DNA of 36,164 bases from an uncultured Acetobacteraceae bacterium (lineage in GTDB: Bacteria; Pseudomonadota; Alphaproteobacteria; Acetobacterales; Acetobacteraceae), in the NCBI GenBank assembly GCA_903839965.1, contig CAIMEK010000022.1:1-36164 (forward strand), read 5' to 3'. Below are positions 20,019-29,007 of the stretch, one piece after another. The position numbers and the translations under genes were made by a program. Below the pieces are notes generated by a model. That model was not told the origin of the DNA. It ran no database searches and worked only from the letters and a program-made list of their open reading frames with translations. How positions within the stretch are numbered: the first letter of the stretch is position 1; each line of letters starts with the position of its first letter.

Positions 20019-21475
20019 TCAATGCTCCAGCCCGGGCGTAAGATCCGGCAGCGCCGCGAGCATCAGAACCTCGTCCCTGGCCTGCAGCCTGCGGTCACAG
20101 AGCAGGGCGCCGGCCGCGTCCCGCCGCGCGCTGAACCATAGGCCCGGGCCGAAGGCCGCCGAACCGCCGGGCTGCAGCGTCCCGAGAAACGCCACGCGGG
20201 CCGGCTCGTTCGGGATTTCCTGCGCCACCTGCCGGTACAGGTCGTCCAGATCGGCGGAGGTCCGCGTCACCCGGGCAACGGCATACTCGGCATACGGGCC
20301 AATGCACGTCGCCAGCTCGCCCGTGATCTGCTGCACGGCGGCGGCCCGCCCGCCGCGGCGTAGGTCCAGGCCCGCGGGGCCGGCGGCGCCGTCGGCCACG
20401 CGGATGTCGACCAGGGTCTCCGCCTCGCCGCGCAGCAGCAGGAAGCGCCACCCTTCGGTCCGCTCGGGCAACGCGAGCCGCTCTCCCGGCGCGTAGAGCA
20501 GGCACTCGCCGCGCTCGGCGAGATGCTGCGCCTGCTCCGGGGTCAGACCCGGCAGGCCCGCCAGGATCAGCGGCGCGATCTCCGCTGGCGCGCAGTCGGG
20601 AAACGGGGCGGCGGCCGTGTCCCCGCCAGCGCGATCCGATGCCGCTGGAAGCCGTACCAGAGCCAGCGGTACACGTCGGCCTCGGCCCCTACCAAGTCCT
20701 GGTAGTGGGCGACCCAGTAGCGGATGCGGTAGCGGGTCGATGCGCTGCTCGCCTCCCATTCCAGCGGCGCCGCCGAGACCGACCTGGCCCGATCGACGAG
20801 TAGGGAGTCGGCGATCAATTCCGAGGCCAGCCCGACGACCAGTTGCGGCGGCACCGCGCAGGGCAACTTGATGGCGACCTCGGAGCGGACCGAACGGTCC
20901 CGGGGCAGGATCTCCAGCTCGCCGTCCGATAATTTGGCGTTCGGCAGCATGACAGCCGCACCGTCGGACCGCCGCACCACGACGTTGCGCCATGTCATCG
21001 CTTCCACCTGCATGGCCTCGCCGTCGCGCACGATCCCGTCGCCCACCCTGAGGGTGCGATCGCTGCTCAGCTCAACGCCTGAGATCATGCTGTCCAGCGT
21101 GGGCTGCATAGCGAGGCCGATCGCGGCCGTCACGGCCGAGGTGGTCAGCAGCGCCCGCACGTCGAAGCCGAAATGCTCCAGCACGGCATACGCCACCACC
21201 AGGGCCACCGCGGCGTGGACCAACAGGCGATGCAGCGCGGTCGGTGCCGCGCCGCCGCGGCGGGCCGTGCCGAGATTGAGGATCAGCCACGCTCCGCCGA
21301 ACACCAGCGCGATCGCGCTGGCGGCCACGGCCGCGGCGGTCGTCCCGGTCCTGACCTCTCCCGTGCCGAGCACCGGGCTGCTCGCCGTGAACGCCACGAA
21401 AAGCCACAGCAGGATGGCCAGCAGCCCGGCTCCGAGCCCTCCCGGACGCGACCGGAAACCTGGCAGGAGGGTCAT
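20019..21475 (-). pseudogene. MscS-family channel with C-terminal cNMP-binding-like domain; apparent single-base frameshift
   Basis: Frame 1: MTLLPGFRSRPGG...TM helices...TTSAVTAAIGLAMQPTLDSMISGVELSSDRTLRVGDGIV...; frame 2 continues GDTAAAPFPDCAPAEIAPLILAGLPGLTPEQAQHLAERGECLLYAPGERLALPERTEGWRFLLLRGEAETLV. Switch point is the C4 run at 20621-20624. Confidence 0.8.
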
Positions 21476-22383
21476 GTTTCCTTGCCCTCCGGCCTGGCCT
21501 CGGCGTTGAGCGCCGCCAGCGCCTTGTCGAGGCTCGTGCGCAGCCGTTCGATGGCGGCCCCCAGCAGGCGAATCTCGCGCACTCCGCTGTGCGGCAGGCG
21601 CGGCGATGGCGCGGCGGACAGGCTCTGCCCGTCGGCGGCGCGGGCGAGTTCGGCGAGCGGACGGGCGACCATCACATCCAGCGCCGCGGAGAGCGCAAGA
21701 TAGGCGACGACGAACACCGCCAGGAGGCCCGCGGCCAGGATGCCGACCAGGCGGACGGTGCCGCGCAGCGGTTCGGTGAGGGGCACGGTCAGCATCTCGG
21801 CCCCCACGGTCTCGCCCATCTGCCAGCCGAACCCGTTGTTCGGCCCGTAGCGCGCGACCATGCCCGCCGGCGCCCGCTCCGACGTGCTGTGGCACTCCAG
21901 GCAGACGGTGTCGGTCACCCGTATCGACCGCGCCAAGTAGAACAGCTTGTCGGTTCCGGCCTCCCGCACCCCGGTCGCCTCGTCGAGCGCAGGGTTGTCG
22001 CGAAAGCGCCTGATCACCTCGATATCGAACGGTTCGGAGCGGTCGTTCGGGTTGGTCGGGCTCATCGAGGGGAAGCGGAACGTGTAGAGCTGGGCCGTGC
22101 CGCTGACCGAGCGGAACACGGTCTGCGTGGCATAGAAAGGCACCATCTCCTGGTAGAACTCGTGCGAGGGCAGGCCGACGAGTTTCGGCAGGATGTGCGT
22201 CTCGGTGTAATTGCCCACCGCATTGGCGGAGGCGAGCATGATCCTCGCCTCCCGCTCCGCGGTTCGGAGCGCTTCGTCATAAAGCAGCAAATAGAAGCCA
22301 CCCACGCCGGCCAGCAGCGCCAGCGTGAACACAGTGATGAGAATCCGACTGATCAAACGCCCGATATCCGGAACTTCCGACAT
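21472..22383 (-). CDS. DUF3365 (Tll0287-like) membrane protein with CXXCH heme motif and HAMP-like segment
   Basis: N-terminal TM; EFYQEMVPFYATQTVFRSVSG..; VCLECHS (CXXCH); second TM followed by VARPLAELARAADGQ; ATGA overlap with the MscS-like gene. Confidence 0.8.
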   Translation of the reverse strand: MSEVPDIGRLISRILITVFTLALLAGVGGFYLLLYDEALRTAEREARIMLASANAVGNYTETHILPKLVGLPSHEFYQEMVPFYATQTVFRSVSGTAQLYTFRFPSMSPTNPNDRSEPFDIEVIRRFRDNPALDEATGVREAGTDKLFYLARSIRVTDTVCLECHSTSERAPAGMVARYGPNNGFGWQMGETVGAEMLTVPLTEPLRGTVRLVGILAAGLLAVFVVAYLALSAALDVMVARPLAELARAADGQSLSAAPSPRLPHSGVREIRLLGAAIERLRTSLDKALAALNAEARPEGKET

Positions 22384-22551
22384 GTGCTTCGACCGGGTTA
22401 CTGCGGGGCGCCACCGTATCATTTGTCGCCATCACCGGCATCAACCGGGAGTTCAGTCTGTTTCTGAGACAAGTTCTGTCCGGCAAGGATTGGGTATGAT
22501 CCGGCTCGCCGCAGGCCGTGATATTCACGTTTCCGTGATGGCCTTTCCGGA

Positions 22552-23004
22552 ATGCCCCCCGGGCGCGATATTTCCTTTCTATGGAAAGATTTTTCGGTTT
22601 CTCCATCGGAAGAAAGACATGAGGGCCCCTGCCCCCATTTCCATGCCGACCGGTGCCGAACGCCCGCGGTGGTCGGCAAGGCCGTCGTTTGCGCCGCCGT
22701 GCTGCTCGGCATGACGAACGCGGACCTGGCCCGCACGATCGGCGTCTCGGAAGCGACGGTCTCGCGGATCAGGGTCGGGAGCTACCGCCTCGAGTCCGGG
22801 ACGAAACCCTACGAGCTGTCGCTGCTGCTCATCCGGCTGTTCCGTGGCTTGGCCGCTGTCATGGGCGGCGAGGAAGTCTCCATCGGCTCCTGGATGGAAA
22901 CCGCGAACCTCGCCCTGCGCGGCGTGCCGCGCGCGCTGGTGCAGACGGTGACCGGGCTGGTGGCCACGGTGGACTATGTGGACGCTGCCCGCACTCGCGT
23001 CTGA
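22552..23004 (+). CDS. Xre/MbcA/ParS-type antitoxin of a RES-Xre module (start uncertain, possible 5' frameshift)
   Basis: VVGKAVVCAAVLLGMTNADLARTIGVSEATVSRIRVGSYRLESGTKPYELSLLLIRLFRGLAAVMGGEEVSIGSWMETANLALRGVPRALVQTVTGLVATVDYVDAARTRV; HTH plus DUF2384-like C-terminus; overlaps the RES ORF. Confidence 0.8.
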   Translation: MPPGRDISFLWKDFSVSPSEERHEGPCPHFHADRCRTPAVVGKAVVCAAVLLGMTNADLARTIGVSEATVSRIRVGSYRLESGTKPYELSLLLIRLFRGLAAVMGGEEVSIGSWMETANLALRGVPRALVQTVTGLVATVDYVDAARTRV

Positions 23005-23725
23005 GGCGACCGGCTGGAGCGGCGACCTGTGGCGGCTGGTCGAGAGCCAGTCCGCGGTCGCCACCCTGAAGCTGGTCGACACGCTCGACGAGCAGGCCAT
23101 CCTCGAGGCCGAGCTTGAAGGCAGCAAGCCCCTCGTCCCCGCTTCCTGGGCGCATCTCGACTATCTGCTGGCGACGCCGTTCCGCTACGCCCCCTACCGC
23201 ACCGGCAGCCGGTTCCGCCGCGACCGCCAGACCGACGGCTGCTTCTATGCTTCCGAACGGGTCGAAACCGCGGTCGCCGAAGCGGCCTTCCATGGCCTGC
23301 TGTTCTTCCTCGATGCGCCGGGTGCCAGGCGGCCTTCGAATCCGCAGGAGCGGACCGCGATCCACGTGCCGGGCCGTACCGCGGCGGCCATCGACCTGAC
23401 CGCGCCGCCGCTGGATGCCGATGCGTCGCTCTGGGAGCACCCGACCGACTACGCTCCGTGCCAGGACCTCGCCGACGCGGTCCGCAGGGCTGGCCTGGAG
23501 GTGATCCGCTACCGCTCCGTGCGGGACCCGGGCAGGGGCATCAACCTGGCGCTGCTTTCGCCGGCGGCCTTTAAGGCGACGCGGCCCGACCAGTGGCAGA
23601 CTTGGCACGTTTTCCTGCGCGAGGCCTCGGTGCAGACGGTGCGGGAGATGCCCCGCGCGACCTTCGAAATCACCTTCTCGGCCTGGGCCGCCGATCCCCG
23701 CGTGCCGCTCCGGCTGCCGCATTGA
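22976..23725 (+). CDS. RES-domain toxin
   Basis: LWRLVESQSAVATLKLVDTLDEQAILE...LDYLLATPFRYAPYRTGSRFRRDRQTDGCFYASERVETAVAEAAFHGLLFF; RES-typical R..Y..E residues; directly after an Xre antitoxin. Confidence 0.9.
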   Translation: MWTLPALASEATGWSGDLWRLVESQSAVATLKLVDTLDEQAILEAELEGSKPLVPASWAHLDYLLATPFRYAPYRTGSRFRRDRQTDGCFYASERVETAVAEAAFHGLLFFLDAPGARRPSNPQERTAIHVPGRTAAAIDLTAPPLDADASLWEHPTDYAPCQDLADAVRRAGLEVIRYRSVRDPGRGINLALLSPAAFKATRPDQWQTWHVFLREASVQTVREMPRATFEITFSAWAADPRVPLRLPH

Positions 23726-23753
23726 GTACGAGGAAGTGCGGCGTCCGCGCCGC

Positions 23754-24545
23754 TCACACCCGCGGCGTGCCCTCGGCGAGGTAGCCGCCGTCCACGTAAT
23801 GGATCGAACCGGTGACGTAGCCGGCCGCATCGGAGCACAGGAACGCCACCGTGCGGGCGACTTCGGCGGGCTCGCCCAGCCGGCCGAGCGGCACGCGGCG
23901 CAGCGTGGCGGCGCGCATCGCGACGTCGGCCGGGGCGGTGCTGCGGTAAAGTGGCAGGTTGATCTCGGTGGAAACGGCGCCCGGCGCCACCGCGTTCACC
24001 ATGATGCCGTGCGGGGCAAGCTCCACGGCGAGCTGCCGTGTCAGCATGTCGATGCCTCCCTTGGCGGCGCAGTAGGAGCCCATGTTCGTCTTGCCGATCA
24101 CGCCGTGGATGGAGGAGATGTTGACGATGCGGCCGGGCGCGTTGCGCGCGATGAGGTGGCGTACCACCCGGCGGCTGCACAGGAAGCAGCCGGTCAGGTT
24201 GGTGCGCAGCACATCGTCCCATTCCTGCAACGAGGTCTCCACCAGCGCATTGCGCAGGATGATGCCCGCATTGTTCACCAGCACGTCGATCCGGCCGAAC
24301 CGCGCGAGCACCTGCTACCCCAGCTCCTCCACGGCCGCCTCGCTGCCGACATCGGCCGCGACGGCGATCGCCTCGCCGCCGGCCGCTGCGATGCCGCGCA
24401 CCGCCTCCTGCAGCCTGCCACTAGCATCGCGGTCGACGGCGGCGACACGCGCGCCCTCGGCAGCGAGCGTTTCGGCAATGGCGCGGCCGATGCCGCGCGC
24501 CGCGCCGGTGACCACGGCGACCTTGTCCTGCAGGTTCAAGTCCAT
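23754..24545 (-). pseudogene. Short-chain dehydrogenase/reductase interrupted by an in-frame TAG
   Basis: MDLNLQDKVAVVTGAARGIGRAIAETLAAEGARV...EELG*QVLARFGRIDVLVNNAG...YCAAKGGIDMLTRQLAVELAPHGI...YVDGGY; TAG (cta at 24315-24317) in the same frame as the rest of the SDR. Confidence 0.88.
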
Positions 24546-25039
24546 GTCGTAACCCCATGCCACGGGTGGCCAAGGCCCGCCGGATCAGCGGGCAACCTCG
24601 CCGGCCAACACGGCGAGGTGATCGTCCGTCGGCGCGGGCAATGCGCATTGCGGGCGATTCCAGTTAGTTGCCGGAGTATGGCGGCAATCGAGACGGCTTC
24701 GCAAGGCCGCCGGCCAGCGCGGCGCGGCCGGCGATATCCCCCGTTCCTGTGGACAAGTTTGAGGGGAAAGCCGGGTGTATGCCGCCTCGGCAAGCGCTTT
24801 CAAACTCTTATACGAATTGCCCTGAATCTGGGCAGAAAACCCGAAGCCGTTGAGGGAAATCGTCGCTTTTGTGTTATCGTTGCGAGACTCCTCGGGCTTC
24901 GCCGCTGCACGCATGCCGGAGGCCTCCTGTGCGCAACCCTAAGTCGCGGCGAGGTCCTGCAATCCTCACTGGTTGTTGTGCCGATCACAGGAAATCACAA
25001 TTCTCGCGGCTGCCGAACCGCCGCCCTACAGTGCCGCGC

Positions 25040-25687
25040 ATGTGCAATCTCTATTCCATGACCAGGCCCCGCGAGGCGGTGCTGCAATTTGCCCGGGCGC
25101 TGCGCGACCACACCGGCAACCAGCCGCCGCTGTCGGGCATTTTCCCCGACCAGTTGGCGCCAGTCGTTACCCGCGATGCCGAAGGCGTACGCAGCGTGGC
25201 GGCGATGCGCTGGGGCTTCCCGCCGCCTCCCAACCTGGCGACGCGCCCGGTCACCAACGTGCGCAACCTGTCCAACCCGTACTGGCGCGCCTGGCTGCAG
25301 CCCGAGGCCCGCTGCCTGGTGCCGGCGACCGCGTTCTGCGAATACACCGACACCGCGCCGAAGGTGCCGCACTGGTTCGCGCTCGCCCCCGACCGGCCGC
25401 TGTTCGCCTTCGCCGGCATCTGGCGGCGCTGGCGGGGGGTGCGCAAGGGCGAGGACGGCGAGCATCTGCTGTTCGCCTTCCTGACCACGGCGGCGAACGA
25501 CCTGGTGCGGCCGGTGCACGCCAAGGCGATGCCGGTGATCCTGACCGGCGAGGACTGCGACGCCTGGCTGGAGGCCGACCTGCCGACGGCGCTCGCCCTG
25601 CAGCGTCCGGCGCCGCCCGGGCGGTTGCGCATCGTCGCGACGGGCAAGCGCGAGGGCACCGGCGCGGGCATGTCGGTTTTCGGCTGA
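25040..25687 (+). CDS. SRAP-domain abasic-site processing protein (YedK/HMCES family)
   Basis: MCNLYSMTRPREAV with catalytic Cys2; MRWGFPPPP; NVRNLSNPYWRAWLQPEARCLVPATAFCEYTD; VHAKAMPVIL. Confidence 0.93.
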   Translation: MCNLYSMTRPREAVLQFARALRDHTGNQPPLSGIFPDQLAPVVTRDAEGVRSVAAMRWGFPPPPNLATRPVTNVRNLSNPYWRAWLQPEARCLVPATAFCEYTDTAPKVPHWFALAPDRPLFAFAGIWRRWRGVRKGEDGEHLLFAFLTTAANDLVRPVHAKAMPVILTGEDCDAWLEADLPTALALQRPAPPGRLRIVATGKREGTGAGMSVFG

Positions 25688-25727
25688 GCGGGCTATCCTC
25701 CGGCCCGACAACGGAAGGGTTGGGTCC

Positions 25728-26384
25728 ATGCGCATCGCTTTCATCCATACGGTCGGCTTCCTGGTGGACAACTTCCGCGAGCGCGCCGCCGCCGAGCTGG
25801 CCGGGGCCGACTGCTTCCACATCCTCAACGAGAGCCTGCTGCAGGACCTGCTGCGCGGCGCGCCGAAGCCGTTGGTGTATCGCCGCGTGGTCACGCAGGT
25901 CGTGCTGGCGGCGGATGCCGGCGCCGACCTGATCGCCATCACCTGCTCGTCGACCTCGCCGGCGGTGGACGCGGCGCGGATGCTGGTGGCGCAGCCCGTG
26001 CTGAAGATCGACGACCCGATGATGGCGGAGGCGGTGCGGGCCGGGACGCGCATCGGGCTGCTGTGCACCGCGACCAGCACGGTGGAGCCGAGCACCGCAT
26101 TGCTGCACGCGCACGCCGCGGCGCAGGGGCGCACGGTGACGGTGACGCCGCATGTCGAGGCCGAGGCCTACGCCGCCCTGATGCGGGGCGAGCGTGACAA
26201 GCACGACGCCGCCGTGCGCGCGGCCGCGCGTTCGCTCGCCGCCGGGGTCGATGTGCTGGTGCTGGCGCAGGCCTCGCTCGCCCGCCTGCGCGACGACATC
26301 GCCGGCAAGGTGGCCTGCCCGGTGCTGGCGAGCCCACCCTTGCTGATGCGCGAAATCGCCGCTCGGGTACAGGCGATGAAGTAG
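25728..26384 (+). CDS. Aspartate/glutamate racemase superfamily protein
   Basis: MRIAFIHTVGFLVDNFRE...GADLIAITCSSTSPAVDAARMLVAQPVLKIDDPMMAEAVRAGTRIGLLCTATSTVEPS...VLVLAQASLA. Confidence 0.85.
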   Translation: MRIAFIHTVGFLVDNFRERAAAELAGADCFHILNESLLQDLLRGAPKPLVYRRVVTQVVLAADAGADLIAITCSSTSPAVDAARMLVAQPVLKIDDPMMAEAVRAGTRIGLLCTATSTVEPSTALLHAHAAAQGRTVTVTPHVEAEAYAALMRGERDKHDAAVRAAARSLAAGVDVLVLAQASLARLRDDIAGKVACPVLASPPLLMREIAARVQAMK

Positions 26385-26475
26385 AAAGCCAGGGCTCCGT
26401 CATCGCGCGAAGGCGCGCGCCGGGCCTGGCCCCGCCAAGGGCCTCCCGGCCCCTTGCGGGTCGAGGGCAGAGCCC

Positions 26476-27857
26476 CATAGGGGCCAACTTTAGGCACGGT
26501 GGCCGACGCGGAGGGTGGTTGCGTGGGTTCTTCGTTGTCGGGGGCGTTCAAGTAGATGGCGGGCCAGGGCTAGGGTTGCTTGGCCCGCAGTGATTGCGTT
26601 GAGTGCGCCACGAATACCTGCGAGCAAGGCGTCACGCAGCAACTGGGTTATCCGCCAGAGTGAGGCGGAACGTTGGCGCATTGCTTGTCGCACAGGGGGG
26701 AGAGTCCAGGACTTCCTGGGTAAGATCGTCAATCAGCAGAGCGAGAATGAGGTGGGCAAGCAGCCAACTTCGGGCCAGGTCGCGACGCTTCGCCGGTAGC
26801 CGATCTAGGCCCAGTTGGCTTTTCAGGCGTTTGAACGCCAGTTCCACCTGCCAGCGCACCCGATAGGCCGCCAGCACCTCATCGAGGCGCACATCCGCGG
26901 GCAATGAGGTCAACAGCATCAGGAAGCCGGCGGATTGCACCGTTATTGGTTGTAGTTCGGCATGACAGCGACGCTTGCTGTGGCCACGCCGCACCCGCCG
27001 CAGGGCCTGCTCGGCAGCCTCGGCCGTCGCGCGCCGCACGATCAGCCGGGCCTCAAACCAAGTCAGGCCGCGTTTCCCAGGGCTGCCCGAGTGCGCCACC
27101 TGCACCCGCCGCTCAATGGCGCAGCCGGGCTGCAAGCCACCGAACAGCGTCTCCCAGACCAGCGGCGTGCCGTCCGCTTGCAGCAAACGCAGGCTGGACC
27201 AGCCGACACGCACAATAAAGTCCGCGCCTTGGTCAAGCACCGACTTGAGAGCGGCGGGCTTGGCGTAATTGCGATCCCCCAAGGCCACATCGCCTGGCTC
27301 CAACCCGGCGCGCGTCAGGCTCTCCGCGCCATGCGCATCGGTCAGATCAAGATCGGTGAAGCAGCTGGACGCGGGATCGTAGGTGGCGTGCAGCCGCCAA
27401 TCGGTGCCGCGGCTGCCGGGCTGAGTGATCACGCTGCCATCAACAATACGCAGCCGCCGGCCCGGCAGAAATGCCGCGGCCCGGTGCAATCCAACGTCGC
27501 GACGCAGCAGCGCACCCGCAACCTGGCCCAGCCAGTCCGAAGCATTGCGCACTCGCTTCATCACCGCCGTATCCGACATCTCCGCCAAACCGCTCACCCC
27601 CGCCCAGGCGGCTGCGGCTCGCAAAGACAGGCCTCCGGGTCCGTAGGCAAGCGCCAGCCGAAGCAGCATCTCGCCGCTGCGTATCTCTCGTTTGCGGATC
27701 AACGCCTTCATGGCCAGGACGCTGGTGTCCAGGTCAATCAGCCCAGACACCTTCGAAACCACATCAGGCCAGTGCGACGTTAGCGTGGCTGCGTTCTGCA
27801 TCCTCGCCATGAATCATGCCTCATCCCGCGTCGATAAGCCTAAAGTTGGCGCCTATG
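26476..27857 (-). mobile_element. IS4-family insertion sequence
   Basis: Terminal inverted repeats CATAGGGGCCAACTTTAGGC/CATAGGCGCCAACTTTAGGC; 11-bp target duplication GGGCAGAGCCC at 26465-26475 and 27858-27868. Confidence 0.93.
26632..27810 (-). CDS. IS4-family transposase
   Basis: RLRIVDGSVITQPGSRGTDWRLHATYD; GDVALGDRNYAKPAALKSVLDQGADFIVRV; YRVRWQVELAFKRLKSQLGLDRLPAKR (Y-(2)R-(3)E-(6)K). Confidence 0.95.
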   Translation of the reverse strand: MARMQNAATLTSHWPDVVSKVSGLIDLDTSVLAMKALIRKREIRSGEMLLRLALAYGPGGLSLRAAAAWAGVSGLAEMSDTAVMKRVRNASDWLGQVAGALLRRDVGLHRAAAFLPGRRLRIVDGSVITQPGSRGTDWRLHATYDPASSCFTDLDLTDAHGAESLTRAGLEPGDVALGDRNYAKPAALKSVLDQGADFIVRVGWSSLRLLQADGTPLVWETLFGGLQPGCAIERRVQVAHSGSPGKRGLTWFEARLIVRRATAEAAEQALRRVRRGHSKRRCHAELQPITVQSAGFLMLLTSLPADVRLDEVLAAYRVRWQVELAFKRLKSQLGLDRLPAKRRDLARSWLLAHLILALLIDDLTQEVLDSPPCATSNAPTFRLTLADNPVAA

Positions 27858-27873
27858 GGGCAGAGCCCTCGCC

Positions 27874-29007
27874 TTACTTCCACAGCGCCCCGCGCCGATC
27901 GCTGCGCGGCTGCGGCCTGAAGGGCAGCTTGGCCAGCGCGTCCAGGTCCGGCTCGATGCCCAGCCCCGGCGTGGTCGGAAGAACAAAATGCCCGGCCTCG
28001 AATTGCACCGCCGGGCGGCTGACGGCATCGCGCGTTGCGCGCTGCGGCTCCATCTGCTCGAGGATGAAGAAATTCGGGATCGACGCCGCCAGGTGCATCG
28101 CCGCCATGGTGCAGATCGGCCCGCCCGGATTGTGCGGCGCCACCGGAATGTACCAGGTGTCGGCCAACGCGGCGATGCGGCGCACCTCGGTCAGCCCGCC
28201 CGCATGCATCAGGTCGGGCTGGATGATGCGGCAGCCGCCGTTCTCGATCAGCTCGCGGAATTCGTAGCGCGACAGCAGCCGCTCGCCGGTCGCGATCGGG
28301 GTACGCAGCTCGCGCTGCAACTGCACCATGGCGCGCGCATTCTCGAACGGAATCGGCTCCTCGAACCAGCCCGGCCGCGACGGCGCCAAGGCGTCGTCCA
28401 GCCGGATGGCCAGCCGCGGCGACAGCAACTCGCTGCACTCGATGAAAATCTCGGCCGTCGGCCCCGCGCCCTCGCGCGCCGCCGCCACCACGTCGCGCAC
28501 GCGGCTGATCTCGCCGACCTCGTCGGCCTGCAGGCCCTCGAAGGTGAGCGGGCCGCACTTGAAGCCCGTGAACCCGCGCCGGATCGCTTCCTGGGCGAGA
28601 GCAAAAGCCTGGTCGGGCGTGTGGCTGCCGCCGATCCAGTGGCTGGCGTAGACCCGCAGCCGGTCGCGATGCGCCCCGCCCAGCAGCCGGTAAACCGGCA
28701 CGCCGAGCCGCTTGCCCTCGATGTCCCACAGCGCCACGTCGAGCGCGGCCAGCGCGCTCATGAACACGGCGCCGCCGCGCCAGCGCCAGGCATTGTAGAG
28801 CCGGTGCCAGTGCTGCTCCGGACCGGCGGGGTCCTCGCCCACAAGATGCGGCGCGAACTCGCCGATGGCCGTCTCGACGCTCTCGATGGCGCCGTGCAGC
28901 GATGCCTCGCCCCAGCCGGTGATGCCCTCGTCGGTGCTGATGCGCACCAGCAGCCAGTTGCACCAGTCCACCCAGAACTTGAACGTCTCGATCCGCGTGA
29001 TCTTCAT
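27874..29007 (-). CDS. Mandelate racemase/muconate lactonizing (enolase superfamily) sugar-acid dehydratase, galactonate dehydratase-like
   Basis: MKITRIETFKFWVDWCNWLLVRISTDEGITGWGEASL...GFTGFKCGP...FIECSELL...WFEEPIPFEN...IATGERLLSRYEFRELIENGGCRIIQPDLMHAGGL. Confidence 0.9.
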   Translation of the reverse strand: MKITRIETFKFWVDWCNWLLVRISTDEGITGWGEASLHGAIESVETAIGEFAPHLVGEDPAGPEQHWHRLYNAWRWRGGAVFMSALAALDVALWDIEGKRLGVPVYRLLGGAHRDRLRVYASHWIGGSHTPDQAFALAQEAIRRGFTGFKCGPLTFEGLQADEVGEISRVRDVVAAAREGAGPTAEIFIECSELLSPRLAIRLDDALAPSRPGWFEEPIPFENARAMVQLQRELRTPIATGERLLSRYEFRELIENGGCRIIQPDLMHAGGLTEVRRIAALADTWYIPVAPHNPGGPICTMAAMHLAASIPNFFILEQMEPQRATRDAVSRPAVQFEAGHFVLPTTPGLGIEPDLDALAKLPFRPQPRSDRRGALWK

